A program made the position numbers and the translations under genes. DNA of 42,360 nt from Roseicella aerolata (lineage in GTDB: Bacteria > Pseudomonadota > Alphaproteobacteria > Acetobacterales > Acetobacteraceae), in the NCBI RefSeq assembly GCF_020523605.1, contig NZ_JAJAQI010000044.1, forward strand, positions 1 through 42,360, read 5' to 3'. The notes under the pieces were generated by a model. That model was not told the origin of the DNA. It worked only from the letters and a program-made list of their open reading frames with translations, and did no database searches. Below are positions 40,642 to 42,360 of the stretch, piece after piece; position 1 is the first letter of the stretch; every line of letters begins with the position of its first letter.

Positions 40642-41637
40642 ATGTTTGATTGCAGGATCGTGCTGGATGCGGCGCGCGTGACCGCCTCCCTGGGACGCTT
40701 GCCGACCGAGCACCCGTGCGCCACCCCCTGGCGGCTCCAGGGGGCGGCCGAGGCGGCGGTGCGCGATGCGCTGGCACCCCCGGACCGCACCGCGATCGAG
40801 CACCTTCGGGCTGGGATGCTGCCCTGGCTCGTCGTGGGGACCGGAATGGACCTGCGGGCGCTGCCGGAGACCCCGACCGGATTCGAGCCGGTCCCGGACC
40901 CGGCATGGTGGCCGCTGGCTTGGCTCACCGTGGGCCTGATGTCCCTGGCGGGCGCGCGCATCGTCTCGTACGCGTGCGAGAACGACGGCGCGGCCTTCGT
41001 GAACCTCGTCGCGCTGCCACCTTCCGAGGTGGGGGCGCAATTCGCCGAGAAATCGACCCGCGAGATGCGGGGCCACACCGACGGGGCCGCCTTCCCGTTC
41101 CCCAGCGAGTTCGCCCGCGGCGGCGAGGACCACTCGCCCGCGCCCGACCTCCTGGTCCTGGTCGGCCTGCGCAACCCGGGCGGCACGCCAACGAGGCTGG
41201 CGCCCGTCACCAAGGCACTGGAGCACCTCACGGACGAGGAGGTGGCGGCCCTGGAGGGGCCGCACTTCAACATCGGCGCGCAGCGGACGTTCCGCGGCGT
41301 GCGGCCGCGTGTCGGGAGTCCCCTGCTGAGCCGGGACGAGCCGGACGGGTTGGCCTTCCGGTTCAGCCACCGCAGCGTTCGCGCCGCCGAGGATGCCCCA
41401 GAGGCGGCGGCGTCCGCCCTCGCCCGGCTTGAGGAGGCGCTGCCGGGCCTCTACGAGGATGTCGTGATCGGCCCGGGCGATGTCTGCCTCGTGCGGAACC
41501 GGCTGGTGGTGCACGGCAGGGGCGCTCCCGGCGAAGGCTGCGGGGGCGCCACGCGCTGGCTGCTCCGGACCTACGGCTGGGTGGCGGCGACGATCGGCCA
41601 TCGCGACCCGGCCGCGGCCGCCCATGTCCACCTCTAG
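40642..41637 (+). CDS. TauD/AsnO-like Fe(II)/2-oxoglutarate oxygenase
   Basis: A 331-residue enzyme of the clavaminate-synthase-like fold. The Fe(II) facial triad is H145-x-D147 (MRGHTDGAAFPFPSEF) and H291 (NRLVVHGRG). The likely 2-oxoglutarate arginine is in GATRWLLRTYGW. DLLVLVGLRNPGG and ENDGAAFVNLVALPP are typical of the L-asparagine oxygenase branch, and the length fits. The substrate is unknown; free amino acid, nucleotide or a peptide are all possible. It is divergent from the IrrE-helicase operon across shared operators, so it may be co-regulated. Its length and triad suggest an active enzyme. A short hairpin follows the stop. Confidence 0.8.
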   Translation: MFDCRIVLDAARVTASLGRLPTEHPCATPWRLQGAAEAAVRDALAPPDRTAIEHLRAGMLPWLVVGTGMDLRALPETPTGFEPVPDPAWWPLAWLTVGLMSLAGARIVSYACENDGAAFVNLVALPPSEVGAQFAEKSTREMRGHTDGAAFPFPSEFARGGEDHSPAPDLLVLVGLRNPGGTPTRLAPVTKALEHLTDEEVAALEGPHFNIGAQRTFRGVRPRVGSPLLSRDEPDGLAFRFSHRSVRAAEDAPEAAASALARLEEALPGLYEDVVIGPGDVCLVRNRLVVHGRGAPGEGCGGATRWLLRTYGWVAATIGHRDPAAAAHVHL

Positions 41638-41657
41638 CCGCCATCCCCGTGGCGGTT
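41638..41657 (+). terminator. short hairpin after the oxygenase gene
   Basis: CCGCCA / TGGCGG with a six-base loop, followed by TT. It directly follows the oxygenase stop codon. The stem is short and the T-tract is weak, so this is a modest candidate. Confidence 0.4.
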
Positions 41658-41689
41658 GGGCCAGGCTTGCGTGGCCGTGTGCCCCGGCC

Positions 41690-41752
41690 GGGCTGGAGCG
41701 CGACGGGCGCATCGTCCCGGGAGAGGGCCGCGTCAGCCTGCAAGCGGCGTGA
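41690..41752 (+). pseudogene. scrap of a second CRP/FNR-type regulator end
   Basis: The frame reads GLERDGRIVPGEGRVSLQAA and ends in TGA at 41750. It matches the wing and C-terminus of CRP/FNR regulators (compare RLERDGRMVREE in the remnant near 33560), and a 20-base stretch is identical between the two. Only about 20 residues remain. Confidence 0.55.
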
Positions 41753-41757
41753 GCCGG

Positions 41758-42195
41758 TCAGGTGCCGTTCGCGAGGCCCTCCCTGGAATCCTTCAGGATT
41801 CGGGGCCGAATTGCCAAGTGAACGCAGTTACTTGCCAAGCTCTTCCCCTGCGGATCGCGCGGAACTTCCCTATGAAACGCGCCGGGAACGGCGGCGGGCG
41901 GCGCGATGGCGCCCGTCCCGACGCGTTCCCCAGGATCTGCGGGCAGCCACTCGCCGCCGCCAGTTTCCGCCCGCCTGTGAGCCTCCGCCTCGGCGGTGGC
42001 CTCGGGCAGCAGGCGGCGCAGGCTCGCGCTGCCCTCCTCTCCCTTCCGGTACTCGGCATGGTCGCCCCGGGCGTGCGCCGCCCGCCCCAATGCGACCACG
42101 CGCCGCACCTCCTCCCGGAAGGCGGGGTCAAGGAGCGGGCGGTCGAACCCCTCGTCGCTGGCCTCCTCGGCCCGGTCGGCGGGAACATCGGTCAT
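41758..42195 (-). CDS. hypothetical acidic cytoplasmic protein
   Basis: A 145-residue protein. GAGGAGGGGACC lies directly upstream of the ATG at 42195. The N-terminal part is acidic and helical: DRAEEASDEGFDRPLLDPAF, REEVRRVVALGRAAHARGDHAEY, SASLRRLLPEATAEAEAHRRAE. The last 60 residues are Pro/Gly-rich and less regular (GAFHREVPRDPQGKSLASN, CVHLAIRPRILKDSREG). No signal, membrane span or known domain is visible. It lies between the oxygenase gene and the IS21-like end. I do not recognise the family. Confidence 0.55.
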   Translation of the reverse strand: MTDVPADRAEEASDEGFDRPLLDPAFREEVRRVVALGRAAHARGDHAEYRKGEEGSASLRRLLPEATAEAEAHRRAETGGGEWLPADPGERVGTGAIAPPAAVPGAFHREVPRDPQGKSLASNCVHLAIRPRILKDSREGLANGT

Positions 42196-42241
42196 TGGTC
42201 CCCCTCCTCGCTCGTCGTTCGACCGTGGCAATGCCCCCGAG

Positions 42242-42360
42242 TGTCAATCGGCATGGAAATGGGACCCCGGATCGGCGTCCAAAAGGGACCCCCTTGGTGC
42301 GTGCTGAGGCACCGGCTGGTCGGTCACCCCGGAGCCGTAGGCGGAGGGGCGGCCGACCAG
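42242..42360. mobile_element. terminus of an IS21-family element (partial)
   Basis: The sequence beginning TGTCAATCGGCATGGAAATG at 42242, with later copies of AAAGGGACCCC and ATGGGACCCC spaced by CGGATCGGCGTCC, resembles the multiple terminal repeats of IS21-type elements. The element runs off the window end. On the minus strand a frame is open from the window edge to a TGA at 42243-42245, so it may be the end next to istB. The transposase genes are not in view. Confidence 0.65.

Noticed and set aside
1-42360. CRISPR arrays, tRNA and rRNA genes
   Set aside because: No regularly spaced direct repeats, cloverleaf genes or rRNA segments were found on reading; the repeats seen are protein-coding RTX or EMDH repeats.

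Overview
The window is about 70% GC with strongly GC3-biased genes. It carries FNR/FixK-type palindromes (TTGAT-N4-ATCAA) and several protein types common in Rhodospirillales, so I infer an alphaproteobacterium, probably Acetobacteraceae (Roseomonas-like). That placement is inference; no rRNA or other phylogenetic marker is present. Pseudogenes, an IS21-like terminus and a ParB-like gene suggest a plasmid or genomic island.

Region 1 (75-2699): a minus-strand DUF3141 alpha/beta-hydrolase (PHA-synthase-like) and a plus-strand membrane-anchored cytochrome c.

Region 2 (3.0-26.2 kb): a large copper-handling island. The minus strand holds copA, a 60-residue coupled ORF, copB, small secreted proteins, a frameshifted lipoprotein, copC, copD and two periplasmic proteins (one YtkA-like). 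The plus strand holds an RTX-like protein, a CopZ-like HMA protein, an OmpR-type response regulator and kinase, a Csp-type copper storage protein, a CusB adaptor, a CusA pump with the complete methionine triad, CueR, a Met-rich Spy/CpxP-like protein, DUF411, DUF2933 and small His/Cys-rich proteins. Four small Gly-rich secreted proteins (3078, 3699, 8038 and 13356) share PEVxH/EMDHxRMGG repeats and look like one undescribed family. Two MerR-type promoters with 19-bp spacers (copZ, cueR) and two FNR-like palindromes upstream of paralogous small genes suggest combined copper and oxygen control. The parts cover sensing (CueR, the two-component pair), cytoplasmic chaperoning (CopZ), periplasmic oxidation and binding (CopA/CopC/Csp/small proteins) and export (CusBA). 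No Cu+ P-type ATPase and no CusC outer-membrane channel are in the window.

Region 3 (26.0-35.7 kb): a mosaic of decayed and accessory genes. There are frameshifted remnants of YtkA-like, DUF411, a small secreted protein, a CRP/FNR regulator and an HWE histidine kinase. Intact genes are a GT39/ArnT-like membrane protein, a DmeF-like cation efflux protein, an endonuclease-like HhH protein, an ankyrin protein and a ParB-like protein.

Region 4 (35.9-42.36 kb): a two-gene minus-strand operon coding a regulator-like protein and a 1146-residue fusion of an ImmA/IrrE metalloprotease, a UvrD/Rep helicase and a RecB/AddB-type Fe-S nuclease-like domain. It is divergent from a TauD/AsnO-like 2-oxoglutarate oxygenase, and tandem CTCACCG/CGGTGAG palindromes lie between them. 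This is the best candidate for an undescribed (defence-like) system. The window ends in the terminus of an IS21-like element.
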